Below, piece by piece: positions 48,500 through 59,600 of a DNA stretch of 64,000 bases. The stretch is from Atopsyche davidsoni (taxonomy: Eukaryota; Arthropoda; Insecta; Trichoptera; Hydrobiosidae). The stretch lies in assembly GCA_022113835.1 (NCBI GenBank), contig JAILWY010000021.1, positions 11,904,001 to 11,968,000 on the forward strand, given 5' to 3'. The position numbers were made by a program, and so were the translations under genes. Positions within the stretch are counted from its first letter, which is position 1; each line of letters starts with the position of its first letter. Below the pieces are notes generated by a model. It worked only from the letters and a program-made list of their open reading frames with translations. It had not been told where the DNA came from and made no database searches.

Positions 48500-48575
48500 A
48501 GGAAGTTATCTTCGGGGCTTTGTTTTTTTTCAGTTTTAAGTCCCCGAAGATGGTCCGGTTCCGGAAAAACCTAGG
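48500..48575 (+). repeat. Short dispersed motif, third copy, within an imperfect inverted repeat
   Basis: AAGTCCCCGAAGATGGTCC is the reverse complement of the motif at 6298 and 11822. To its left, ATCTTCGGGGCTTTG (48510-48524) is complementary to it, giving a stem of about 11 bp around a T-rich loop. Confidence 0.4.
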
Positions 48576-49019
48576 AACAAGTATGACTCCCCTGAATGGT
48601 TGCACAATAATGGCGATAGTGATCGATAACAATGAAAATACTGCTCCGAGAATACGTATACGGGTCGGATAAAACATAAAGTCCTGCCCAATATTTTTAG
48701 CTCAGTTTTTGGACAGTGCACAAAAACTGAAATCATAGCGAAAATGACGCACCGCCACTGTCCTAAATTCCAACCACAGGGCAAACAGAAGCACAATTGC
48801 GTCGTCTCGACAACAATAGATTATTAAATCAACAGTACTTTTGATTTCCACAAGAATATGAAGAAAAAAAAAACCTCATTGAGACTGGAATTCCGCAAAT
48901 TTTAACAATAACCTATTAAATATTTAATTTTCTTCTGAAGTTTTATTTCTCGTCGTCTTTTTATGCACGCACATGTTGCACAACTTTTTAGACTTGTGAT
49001 AGAAAAAACACGTTTCATA

Positions 49020-49340
49020 CGAAATAATAGGTGCAGTCTGCACGCAGGGGGGCAAGAAAAGACGAGAGTCGCGATCGAACGGTTCTGAGATCCGTGGATA
49101 GAATGGCGGATCTGAGTAAAGTGCGGCGGGGCTGAATGGACGGGGCCGGGGCGCGTGCACCGCGTGCAGGGCGCTCGATACGCCCGCGCTCCAATTCACT
49201 CCTGAAATTAGACCGGGGCCTCCATTCAGCCGATCGGGGGATCCCGTGACGTCACTGGGCCGCCTGTGACGTCACGGGAGCGCGCACGTGGCTCGAGGCG
49301 TCAGCGCTGCGCTGCACTCAAACACCACCGCATCCCTGCA
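49020..49340. promoter_or_regulatory. GC-rich patch with paired CRE palindrome
   Basis: CCCGTGACGTCAC (49243-49255) and GTGACGTCACGGG (49266-49278) are perfect inverted copies separated by 10 bp. Each contains the full cAMP response element TGACGTCA. An E box CACGTG follows at 49286. The surroundings are CpG-rich, so a promoter or enhancer for an unseen gene is plausible. Confidence 0.45.
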
Positions 49341-50930
49341 ATTAATTTCAAGTTGCGTTTTTACTATTGCATAAAAAACCGAAAAACCTTAGGTTAAGCG
49401 AAAACGGCATTTTTTTGTCGTGCCTTTCTTCACGTGCTATTACCATATTAAAAAAAAACAAATGTATTCAAAAAACCAACCACAACATTCATGGACGGTT
49501 TATTGTTTAAACGGTATTTTAAATATCGATTCACATCGTGAATCGATGAATCGGAAACCTTTTTACATAGCGCAACATAGGGCAGAAAATAAATTATTAT
49601 TTATTTTTTTACTCTATATTTTATTATTTATTTACGAATTATCCCCGGTAGGAAACATTGTACACATTGAGTAAAAAATATAATGCACGAAGAGAAAACT
49701 AAAAATGATTTATTTTCTCTAATCAAAGTATTTAAAAAGAGTTATAGCTCAAAATTTGAAAGAAATTTAATCCATACATAAAAATTTACTGGGTTGTATT
49801 ATTTATTTACAAAGTTAGTTTTCTTTGGTAAACCGTATCAGCCATGCGTTTGATTATGAATTAAGAATTATGAAATGTCGATGCACAGATCCTTGTTACC
49901 AAAAGTGTTTTATGTTAATGATTACCTTCATCAATTATCGATTGGACGTACTAAAATATGATAGTGCTCGTGGTCGGTACTAGTAACTTTCTCCACTGTT
50001 GACATTCACGTTGTGTGATACCTATCGCTGTTGCCCTGTACTTTAAACCGGTGGCGTATCGTGACTCAAGCGGCAGAGCAAGTCCGTATGCATTAAAATT
50101 CAAAGCTAATGCATTTGTGATGCTTACAAAAAATACACTTGAATTAAATACATCTCGTATATTTTTGAATTTAATGCTTATGGTTTTATCTGATGGCGAT
50201 TGGGAACTCTAGTCAAAACCGGTTGAATACTCATTCGTTACGTACGTGAATCTTTAAGAGTGAAAATTTATAATTGAAGTTAATAAAGCAGACCTTATCT
50301 CTTCAATAAAGATATCATAGGTTAAAAGACCCTTAGGCTAATCTTACTTTTTTTAATCACTCAGTATATGAACCAGTGCTGTTTTTAGCATAATTGCGCT
50401 TGTATTAGCAATATTTAACAATATAGTTTTTTTGTTATTTTTTACCCAGTAATAGGGCGCCTACTTTTAGTATTTAAATTCCGATAACATAACCCACATT
50501 ACACGTTAAGCGATAGTCATCGCTGATAGGTTTTGATTTATTTTGAGTTCCCTGAAAATTTTCTGAGAAAACTGGGTGGTGAAAGTATTGTGTATTAATA
50601 AATACAACCGGTCGGCGGGAAGTGCACACTGCACATAATCTAATACGGCTCCTCACAGTAGACTCAGGTCCAGGTCAAGTGACGCATTGTGCAATATCGA
50701 CATTGCATGACCATTGAATCATCGGCATTTCAAACCATTGATGATTTCGTCAATCGTTAGATAGTTGGCTCACTTGAGTTTTGAGCCCAAATATTGGTAA
50801 TGATGAAACGATGACGGATGATGAGCTCGTCCCGGGAGCTGCGTCGCTGAAGGCGTCTCCAGGTTCCACCATCCTAGTGTGGCCTATTTAATAAATGCGT
50901 ATTTTCACCCATGCAGGTTTATTATTTTAA
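49341..50930. other. AT-rich intergenic DNA, no gene seen
   Basis: Nothing recognised beyond short homopolymers. Confidence 0.4.
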
Positions 50931-50934
50931 AAAT

Positions 50935-51110
50935 ATTAAGATAATTGAATCACACATGAAACGACGTTTGATGCTCGAATCGTTTTTTCACGACACCGGT
51001 GAGGCTCGAACCGACACCTTCGCGGCCATCGAGACCAGGTGCTCTAATCAGAGAGAGCCGATGGCGGTATGGATTCGAATCCCACCGGTATCGTGAAAAA
51101 ATATCGATTA
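50935..51110. repeat. Head-to-head inverted tRNA-like SINE pair
   Basis: On the plus strand GGATTCGAATCCCACCGGTA then TCGTGAAAAAA (51071-51104) is a B box followed by the family spacer. On the minus strand GTCGGTTCGAGCCTCACCGG then TGTCGTGAAAAAACG (51023-50982) is the same segment, followed by tail sequence CATCAAACGTCGTTTCATGT. The two heads touch around 51040-51055, where GGTGCTCTAATCAGAG can form an anticodon-like stem. Arms are about 75% identical. Confidence 0.6.
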
Positions 51111-51838
51111 TTTATAAATATAACCTGTATATTGCTTATACCTGTGAATGGGCATCTCGTCCATGCATATATATTTTGTATTCAAAATGACAAATTATAA
51201 ATAAATAAATCTACCATTTTTTTTGCTCTTAATGTAATATTTGAAGTTGATCTCGAGTCGAATAACAGTACTGAATGTTTAGAACCTGCGAAACTACTTT
51301 GATATTTTTTTACGGATTTCGTTTTGATTATATATTAATTTTTAAGAAATCGGATTCACGAATCCGGTAATAACTATATTCTACTAAATTTAGTCTAGTA
51401 AACATGCATACATTTAAATAAATATTTCTTGGTTTTATAGTTATTTTTATACATCTGCATTTAAAAAGGTTTTTATCGGCGCCATCTTACCTTCCATTGC
51501 AGGTGTCGGAGGGTGACGGAGGATGAGGGCGAGGGTGAGATCCAAGAAGGCTCGCTTTGTTTGGAGTTTTCATTCCAACAATCTTCGCGAATGATAAATA
51601 ACAGTGGCGTGGCCTTATTACCATCACCCAGAGGTCGAGGAGTATTAGATGCTCCACGATAAAAATATGTTTGAATACTTCATGTGTAAATATTTGGAAA
51701 ATGCATTCAGTGCCTTTCGGGTTCCTTGAGTAACTTCGTAAAATTTCTTATTCAGATATTACGTCGAGGTTGTGACGTTATTACAAATAAGCGCTCACAT
51801 ATCAAGTGAGCTGGGAAATTGAAAAGCTTCGTCGGATG
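51111..51838. other. Intergenic DNA, no gene seen
   Basis: AT-rich, with a GC-richer patch at 51480-51560. Confidence 0.4.
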
Positions 51839-52126
51839 TCATCCGTCCGCAGAAGACACCCCCAATACCAAAGCTCTTAGGACTGCATTTCCTCGCGGCC
51901 GGCCGGGTCGGGGGCCGAGGGCGGCCGAGTTCCCCCGAGCGGCCCCGAGCGGCTCCGAGCGGCCCCGAGCGGCCCCGAGTGGCCCCGAGTGGGCCCGCGA
52001 GCCGAGCACTGAGCACTGAGCACTGAGCACAGTAGGCAGTGCCCGCGCGACCGCCCGCCGAGTGCCCGCTTCGCCGCCGCCGGTGATTAGTTGAAGAAGA
52101 GATCGCTGGGATACATTTCCTGCCAT
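51839..52126 (-). CDS. Possible small protein or first coding exon (weak)
   Basis: A 95-codon frame whose ATG (52126-52124) has an insect-like start context, AACAAATGGC. The first 45 residues (MAGNVSQRSLLQLITGGG...) have ordinary protein composition. The rest reads through the GAGCGGCCCC minisatellite and is Gly/Ala/Arg-rich. Just upstream on this strand is an acceptor-like GATGCCTCAG. No homologue is recognised. A chance frame in GC-rich DNA remains the main alternative. Confidence 0.22.
   Translation of the reverse strand: MAGNVSQRSLLQLITGGGEAGTRRAVARALPTVLSAQCSVLGSRAHSGPLGAARGRSEPLGAARGNSAALGPRPGRPRGNAVLRALVLGVSSADG
51925..52030. repeat. Two adjacent short minisatellites
   Basis: About seven copies of GAGCGGCCCC (10 bp, with T variants), then about four copies of GAGCACT (7 bp) at 52004-52029. 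Confidence 0.88.
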
Positions 52127-52139
52127 TTGTTTTGGTGAG

Positions 52140-52780
52140 CCTGAGGCATCATATTCAATATTTTATATCAGATTGAGTTGTTGTTAATGACTCACCGTTG
52201 GAACTAACAGTATTTTTTTATTCTTATTTTATTATCAAATAAATTGTTATTTGTTAAGACTAAAATAATAAGTTATTTAGCACAATGACAATAAGTTTGT
52301 CGTAGTAGTATTCTTTGTTACACACATAATACAATCGATTTTTTATTACATATATAATATTATATATGTGGAGTACAATCGATTTTTTTTAGTTCCTTTC
52401 TTAGTGTTATGAAATTATTTGTTAAATCGTACTAAAATTGTGCCTGGAGTTAAGTACATATCAGAGGGCTACAGCGTGACTGGGTGGTTTTCCCCTTTGT
52501 TTTCCATCATGTCCAACGGTTGATGCGTACGATCTGTGTACTTGTAAAAGTAAAAATATACAGTTTAGATCTATTTATACAAAAAAACCGATAACACGCT
52601 TTTTATTCGAGTGTAATCCATCTCTTATCTACTGATAACGTCATAATGATAATTATTTACGATTTTATTATTTATATATTAAAAATATATAAAATTTAAC
52701 GTAAATATGTATACACACAAGACGTTTTACACAGAAATATAAATGTTACCCGCGCTGCTAGAGGTACGATATTTAAGAAA
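52140..52780. other. AT-rich intergenic DNA, no gene seen
   Basis: A palindromic CATATATAATATTATATATG lies at 52350-52369. Nothing else was recognised. Confidence 0.4.
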
Positions 52781-52845
52781 GTAAAAGATGAAGACGAAAG
52801 AGGGTTGAACACCGAGGCAGGGTTTCTTCGGTTAATGGGATATCA

Positions 52846-53167
52846 TTAATATCCCAACCCCCCTCGCTTGCCTAACCGAGTGGACGAGGTGAGCGATAAG
52901 GTGCCGGCGGACCTCGCGCCCTGTCCGCAACCCTGGCAGCTCGCGGGAAGGGTTGTCATTTTCTTCCCCGTACAGTCGTTTTTACAGCCCTGCACTACCA
53001 CCACCGTGGGCTCGGATAAAGGTCCCATGGCCAGCTCGCTCGCCTGCTGGCAACGTCACCCCCCGAGCGACGGGTTGGGCCGTAGTGTCATTTTCAATCC
53101 ATTGATAAATTGGTTTCGACGTTTCCGATCACGCAATTCCGATAATGGAAGATCGGCCGGAAAATGA
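52846..53167. other. Coding-like segment, strand and exon limits unresolved
   Basis: The plus strand has a 99-codon frame (52868-53167) containing a good acceptor-like TTTTCTTCCCCGTACAG (52962-52978). The minus strand has a 60-codon frame (53028-52846) with five cysteines, including C-x4-C and C-x2-C spacing. Both frames have tolerable codon use, and no domain is recognised. It may contain one exon of a gene that continues elsewhere, or none. Confidence 0.25.
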
Positions 53168-53382
53168 CATTTGTTTTTGCTGAGAACTCTGATTGACGAA
53201 TGTCATTTTCGAAATAAACGGACGTTATTTTTACCGAAAGGCAATCTCTTTGATAGTACATCTGTAAATTTTACATCTATTTATAAGCATTTTATAACAA
53301 ATCATTCGTTGAGGGTCAACTTACTTATCCTTGACGGTTTTCTTTCACAATTATGTTTTTCTATTCTTATACTGGTGCATAT

Positions 53383-56300
53383 TGTGACGTTTCCGACCTG
53401 ATAAACCTATAATCTAAAAGGTTAGAAGACGCACCGAGTCTAAGACTCTAACGTAACTAAAATAACTAAACGATAACGTAAAGTAAGAACTTCTGACTCC
53501 CTTGAAAAGATCACGTCTAATCCGACCTAGCCTAAGGTTAATGACACTAATGACTACTCTTAAAATTATAACCTTAAATTTAGTTTTTCGGACTTGTTTG
53601 TTTTTGAAGTTTAATTTTAACAATACCGTGAAGTTAAAGTAGTTGGGATGGATCGGTAACAGACCGCCCACCTTCCCCACTAGTTAATCGCCACCTATGA
53701 CTGTCAACGGATTTGACTAGTCGCCTTCCCCAAGGGAATCTCTCCGAACAGAACAACTTAAGGTTGGATTGTCAAGAGAGCCCCTGCGATCCCTTCTGCA
53801 CCAAATTAAAACGAAGAAGCTATTATCGCGTTCAAACTCCGACTGAAAGGTGAACCCTTTTGTCCAAATATTAACTGAAGACGAGCAGGATATTATCTTG
53901 AATAAACCAAACAAATCCGATCGATGAGTTGAAATGCTTTCGTCAAATACAGGAAATGCGTAGAATACTAGTCGCCAACAGCCACCTTCTCGTTCCGATG
54001 AACACGATGTTGTAAATTGATGATTACGGGCTGCAAGCAGTGTCCCGAACACGGTGAAATATATAATGTTGAGCGAGCTTGCCTTTAGAGCAGTTGTCGC
54101 TTTCTGGAACGTTGGACCAAAGGCCTTTGATGAATTTATTTTAGCAGGAACGAGGGGGATTAGCCCTACTGCAACCAGCTCCTGTCTTGCATTAAATTTA
54201 TAAGTATTGACGCTGCGTTTAAAGCTTAAACTCTTCCTGTACTTTCGGAAACGCCTACAAACTCTTCGTTTACTATTTCTACAGTTCTATTCCTACAGTT
54301 AGTAATTACTTTGGGTATGGTGATACAGAAACGTTTAGGATCCCTGAAATGGTATCAAAGCTTCGTTATGTCGACAGTCACACGCCTAAGATTCTGTCAA
54401 ACCTACATCACTGACTCCGAAGGAGCATCGAACAAGTTTACGCCTTTTCTAAAGCGCACCCCACCGACTGGGGTCGGAATCAATGAAATAAATCTTAGTT
54501 TGCACTGAGAACGAGCTTATTTCCAAAACCCCAGGAGATGATACCATTTACCAACGACCTAAACGCTCAGTTCTGTTAGTTACTAAAGGGATTGGAGCCT
54601 TTGAGTAGCTATACTCACAACTGAATACTTATTTTAGTAACTACAATATCTAGAAGAGGGCGGGTTAATTTCCTTATTGAATACCTTATACTTAAAATGT
54701 TAAATAATAAACCCCTGGCTCTGCACTAAAATAAAGGTCCAATATCGTGAACCTCAACTCGATACTAAATCTCCTAGAACCACACACGGAAATAAATTAA
54801 ACTAACTTTATCTACCATAAAACGTATAAAGCTATAACACTATAATAACTTTACTCACTGTCTAAAACCCCTGATTAATTTCAAAACTAATAATCAACTA
54901 CCTCGAGCTCTTAACCAAACTGACAGTTCGAATGTCAGTTGTAAATATAACCTCTATGGTACCGTACGAACACTTAAAATAACCGCGCACATATAAACAC
55001 ACAATCTATATCGAATATAGATTATAGATTACAACGGTATATTTAATTTAGCCCAAACGATATGGCTCGACTACACCGAATCCGAACACAACACAATAAA
55101 CTTAAACAAAATAAACACAATTTATAAACAATTACAAAGTCATACACAACACAATTAACAACAGACAACCGCGAAATAATCTTTAGACTCTTACTCTAAA
55201 CCCGTCGTTACACAAAGTTTATTATTATTACGTTAAAGCTTTTGAAACTTCCTAATGACAGTTCACTCCGTGAGTACCAACTTAAGAACCCAAAAAAAAC
55301 GTCGCTGCCCAATTTACAAGATGGCCAACGTTCCGCGTGACGCTGTTCGAAAATGCAAATGGCCGACTGAAAAATCCACGGTACTATTCAAATCTTTACC
55401 AGTAAAATATTATTTAAAAGTTCTGGAAGTATTAAATTAACAACTATGAACAAAATACCGTGAAACAAATACGCGAAATACAACTTTGAAATAAAATTAC
55501 TTTAGAAACAAATATAAGTAAAAGACGGTATCAACACAAAGGATAATTTGAGTAACGCAAAATAAAGAACGAATGGATAATTTAAGAAATAATAAAATAC
55601 AAAGGATGTTAAATTATTTAACTTCAAAATGGGATTCTCAACCGACGCTTCCCAGATACACAAAATGGCCGCCCAATTAGTTAGACTAAACAAGTTAAAC
55701 TTATTAAATTTCGCACTAAAAAATATTAAACCACAAATATAAACCCGCCGAAAGAAGCGTATCTACTCAATTAATAAATGATTTTAACCCGACCAAAGAA
55801 AATAAAATATATAAAACAAATCTCTTTCTCCTTCGGTGAAAACTCGCGGCCAGAGACTGGAAGTACTGCAGTACTCTCTGGATTTTGAAAGATTCACCTC
55901 GAAGTAGCAAGAGAAATCAAATAATACCTGAAAATCGTTTAAAGAGAGAAATAGATTATTCACTAGAAGAATTAGAGAAAGTTCAAAATGGCGGACGACC
56001 AAGCGTCCCTCGTAAGATTGCTGGGGTAATTAAATATTCGTAAAACAGTAAATTTTAAATATTTGAAATAATATATAATAGAAAAAGAATTATTGAAAAC
56101 CGCGTCCTGACTCAGGTCGATCTCTCGCTGCCCTTCGCACCAGTTTACTCAAATTTACAATGGCAAATTTTAACAAACTTAATTCGAAACACAGAAAAGT
56201 AGACTGTTCACTCAGGCGTCCCGGAAGCAATAGACCGCGAAATTCTCTACAACCTGTTAAGCGAGCGAGGAAGGGGGGTTGACTCCAAAGTCCACATACC

Positions 56301-56661
56301 ATTATCCCGGCGAGGGGCGGTAATAAAAAGTACCTGCATTTACTCGATATGACCGCTACGGTATGCGTTCTCTTTTACTCTCATGACTTTAAATTTGTTC
56401 CTCTCTGCTAAACACAAAGCCGTTTGGGTTTTTTTTTTTTGTTTGTTTTAAAACAACCGAAACAAGAACCCCCGCTCTCTGTTATCAACACCGTTTCTTC
56501 TGAGTCAAAGTCCCCTTTAGAAATTTAAAAAAAAAACCCCCCAAAATTTACTTGATTTTTCTAAATTATATGAGATGGAAACTTGGTTTCGTCTCAGTCC
56601 CCCCTATGATGGATCGGGAGTGGCGTGAAAGCACCCTTTTACAACACTTGTGGCCATCACA
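53383..56661 (-). repeat. 3' LTR (3279 bp)
   Basis: The left boundary is the first base shared with the second copy, at an offset of exactly 8363. The right boundary is inferred from the inverted ends: on the minus strand the LTR would start TGTGATGG and end CGTCACA (TGTGA/TCACA), with the purine-rich AATGAGGAG just before it. Transcription would run leftward; a TATA-like TATATATT on the minus strand (54064-54057) is one weak promoter candidate. It holds several short ORFs, none convincing. This is long for the group. Confidence 0.85.
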
Positions 56662-56670
56662 CTCCTCATT
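56662..56670 (-). other. Polypurine tract
   Basis: On the minus strand AATGAGGAG directly precedes the 3' LTR. Such a tract primes plus-strand DNA synthesis in LTR elements. It is short and interrupted by one T, so the exact extent is uncertain. Confidence 0.6.
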
Positions 56671-56679
56671 ATTAATACT

Positions 56680-59600
56680 CTACTCGTGAAATTTTGATAA
56701 ATGAATCGCGCTATAAGTCCCCTTGATCCTATTTGTATTCCGATACCCTAAAACATATGAATTTGCGTATGGTATCGCCTTAATCTCTAACGGCCCTTCA
56801 TAAATAAGAGAAAATTTACTTGTAATACCCTTGAAGGCGTCCGACTTCGGAAACGTTCTTAACTTTACTATATCTCCAATATTGTAAGTTACTATCCTAA
56901 ATTTATCATCGAATTTTTCCTGCCTACGCTTAGCGTTTTCTCGAAGATTTAACCCGGCCATTCTTCTTATTTCTACAATGTCATTTACATCAAACTCTAC
57001 CCATCCCACAAATTTGTCTATTGCGTAGGCAGGTGATTTCCCATAAACTATCTCGTTGGGCGTGAACCCCGTACTCAGATGTAACGTATCGTTATACGTT
57101 TCTTCAATTTTAGTTAACAGTCTTGCCCAAGAATCATGGGAATTGTGACAATAAATTCTAAACGTCCTCCCTAGCTCCTTATTCACCCTCTCTGTACAAT
57201 TTGGTCCGGGATTATGTGTAGAAGTGTGCTTAACTATCAATCCTAACTCTCTCATTTCTACTTTCCATTTATTAGATTTGAATTGCGGTCCGTTATCTGT
57301 CAATATTGCTTTTGATTTTATAACTGTATTAAATTCCTCCACTATTTGAATCACCGCCCTACTAGTAGCTATCTTTATCCCTCTAATCATAACAAATTTA
57401 CTGAATGAATCTTGAATAACGAATATGTGTTTATAACCGCGAAAACCTCTGGGTAAAGGTCCATACAAATCTGCCATTATTAACTCTCCTACTTCCGTTG
57501 TCAATACAGACCTGCCCGGCCCAACCATAGGTTTAATTTCACTTTTTGCTAACTGACACAACTCACAGACGCGAACGATGTCTCGCACTTTAATGCCTAA
57601 GTCCGGAAAAAAGAACCGCGACTTGACCACACCCACAGTTTTAAAACCCCCGATATGTCCCATTTCCGAATGCATATAAACTATTATTTCCCGAACAAGA
57701 CACTCTGGCAATGCTAATACTTTTATTCCGTCGTTCCCCTTGTAATACAACAAATTATTCTGCCTAAAATAATTTTTTTTTCGTTTTAATACATCACTAC
57801 TATATGGCCCGAACTGTTTCCCCTCTAGACACATACTAATTTCCGACAAATAGGCGTCCGCCTCCTGAAATTCCCGCAAATTTTCTAATTTTTTTCCTAA
57901 ATCTGGCAGATCCTCTACAACAAAAGATGCTATTTCCGGCGTTATCCCAGCCTCCTCTTGAACATTTAACGCGTCTCTTGAATATCTAGAAATAACATCT
58001 GCTACGATGTTTTCCTTTCCCCTGACATACTCTATCGTGAAATTAAACTGATTTAAAAAGAGGATCCACCTTGTTACTCGCCCCGTATGCAACTTCCAAC
58101 TTTTTAAAAACACCAATGCGTGGTGATCTGTCCTAATTACTATCTTTACGCCCCGCAAATACGTCTCGAATTTATGAAGTCCATAAATAATGGCATAGAG
58201 CTCTTGCTCAGACACTGTCCATTTTAATTCCGCGCCTGTCAAACTCTTGCTAACAAAACCGATGACTCTATGCTCTCCTTCCCTATCCAATTGATATAAA
58301 ACGCCCCCGATAGCTATGCCTGAACTATCCGTCTGCAAATAATACGTTTGACTCGGGTCATGATGATACAACATAACTGAATCTAAAAATAACCTTTTTA
58401 CTTTATCAAATGCCAATTGCTCTATTCCTGTCCATCTCCAAGTACAATCTTTTCGCAAAAGGTCGCATAAAGGCTTTGTTTCCTCGCCGTACATTTTGAC
58501 AAAACGCCTATAATAATTACACAAACCCAAAAATGCTCGGACTTGTTTTACTCGTTTTGGAGGCGGAAAATCCATTATGGCAGCCGTCTTTTCCGCATCC
58601 ATTTTAATCCCCTGAGTATTTACAATATGCCCCAATAATTTTATTTCAGTGTTTAGAAACTGACATTTTTCAAGAGTGCAAGTCATCCCCGCACGTTGCA
58701 ACCTATGCAAAACTCTTCCCAGACAATTTACATGCTCGCTTAAATCCCCTGAAGTAAAAATAGCTAAATCATCTAAATAATTTGTACAAAATTCTCTTAC
58801 ATCTGGTCCCAGTATAATGTCCATAGCTCGGCTGAAGCTAGACACAGAAGTCTTAAGCCCTTGAGGTAAAACCTCATACACATAAGACCGGCCGTCGAAA
58901 ACAAAGCCCGTATACTTCCTACTATCGGCCGTAAGTGGAATCTGATAATAAGCATTATTCAAATCTATCGTAGAAATGAACTTTACCCCGTGAAATCTTT
59001 GTATAATTTCCGAAATAATCGGAGGCTTTTCTACATCCGCATACATGTTAGAATTTACCTCCCTAGCGTCTAATAAAATCCTAACTGTTCCGTCCTTTTT
59101 CATTGTGTAGGTCAACGGGCTGGAATACGCAGTTGCTTCACGTCTAATAATATTTAAGGACTCTAATTTATCTAATCTTTGTCGTACCTTATCCCTGAAG
59201 GCGAAAGGAATCGGGTACGACCTCTTTATGAATGGCGTTTCATTTATCATTTTAATTTTATGTTCATACAAGTTTGTCCGTCCCGGATTCTCGGAGAAAA
59301 CGTTTTTAAATTTAACTAAAACTCCAAACAAGGCCGCCCCTTCTGTTACTTTTAAACCTAACCGCTCTACAAACTCTTTGAGTTTACTGACAATTTCGAC
59401 CGCTCCTTCCGAAATCTCTACAACATTCGAATAAATTTCGTCTAACTGTTCCTCTAACTTTGATTCCCCCCTAATCAAATTAGACCGACGGAAAGGTACT
59501 GACACCTCTTTATCTCCGGTGCAGAATTTTATCCTCTTTTCGCCACTACAAAATATCTCGGCATTATGTCCCTCTAACCAATCAAACCCTAATATCACCG

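Noticed and set aside
1..53382. CRISPR array, bacterial operon or phage region
   Set aside because: No spaced direct repeats of CRISPR type, no closely packed genes; repeats, short-intron signals and transposon types are eukaryotic.
53414..55440. Short ORFs repeated exactly in both LTRs (88, 111, 65 and 61 codons) as accessory genes
   Set aside because: Their duplication follows from LTR identity; they lie on both strands, have no recognisable domain and no codon bias.
56662..56679. An env gene between pol and the 3' LTR
   Set aside because: Only 18 nt separate the pol stop from the LTR, leaving no room for one.
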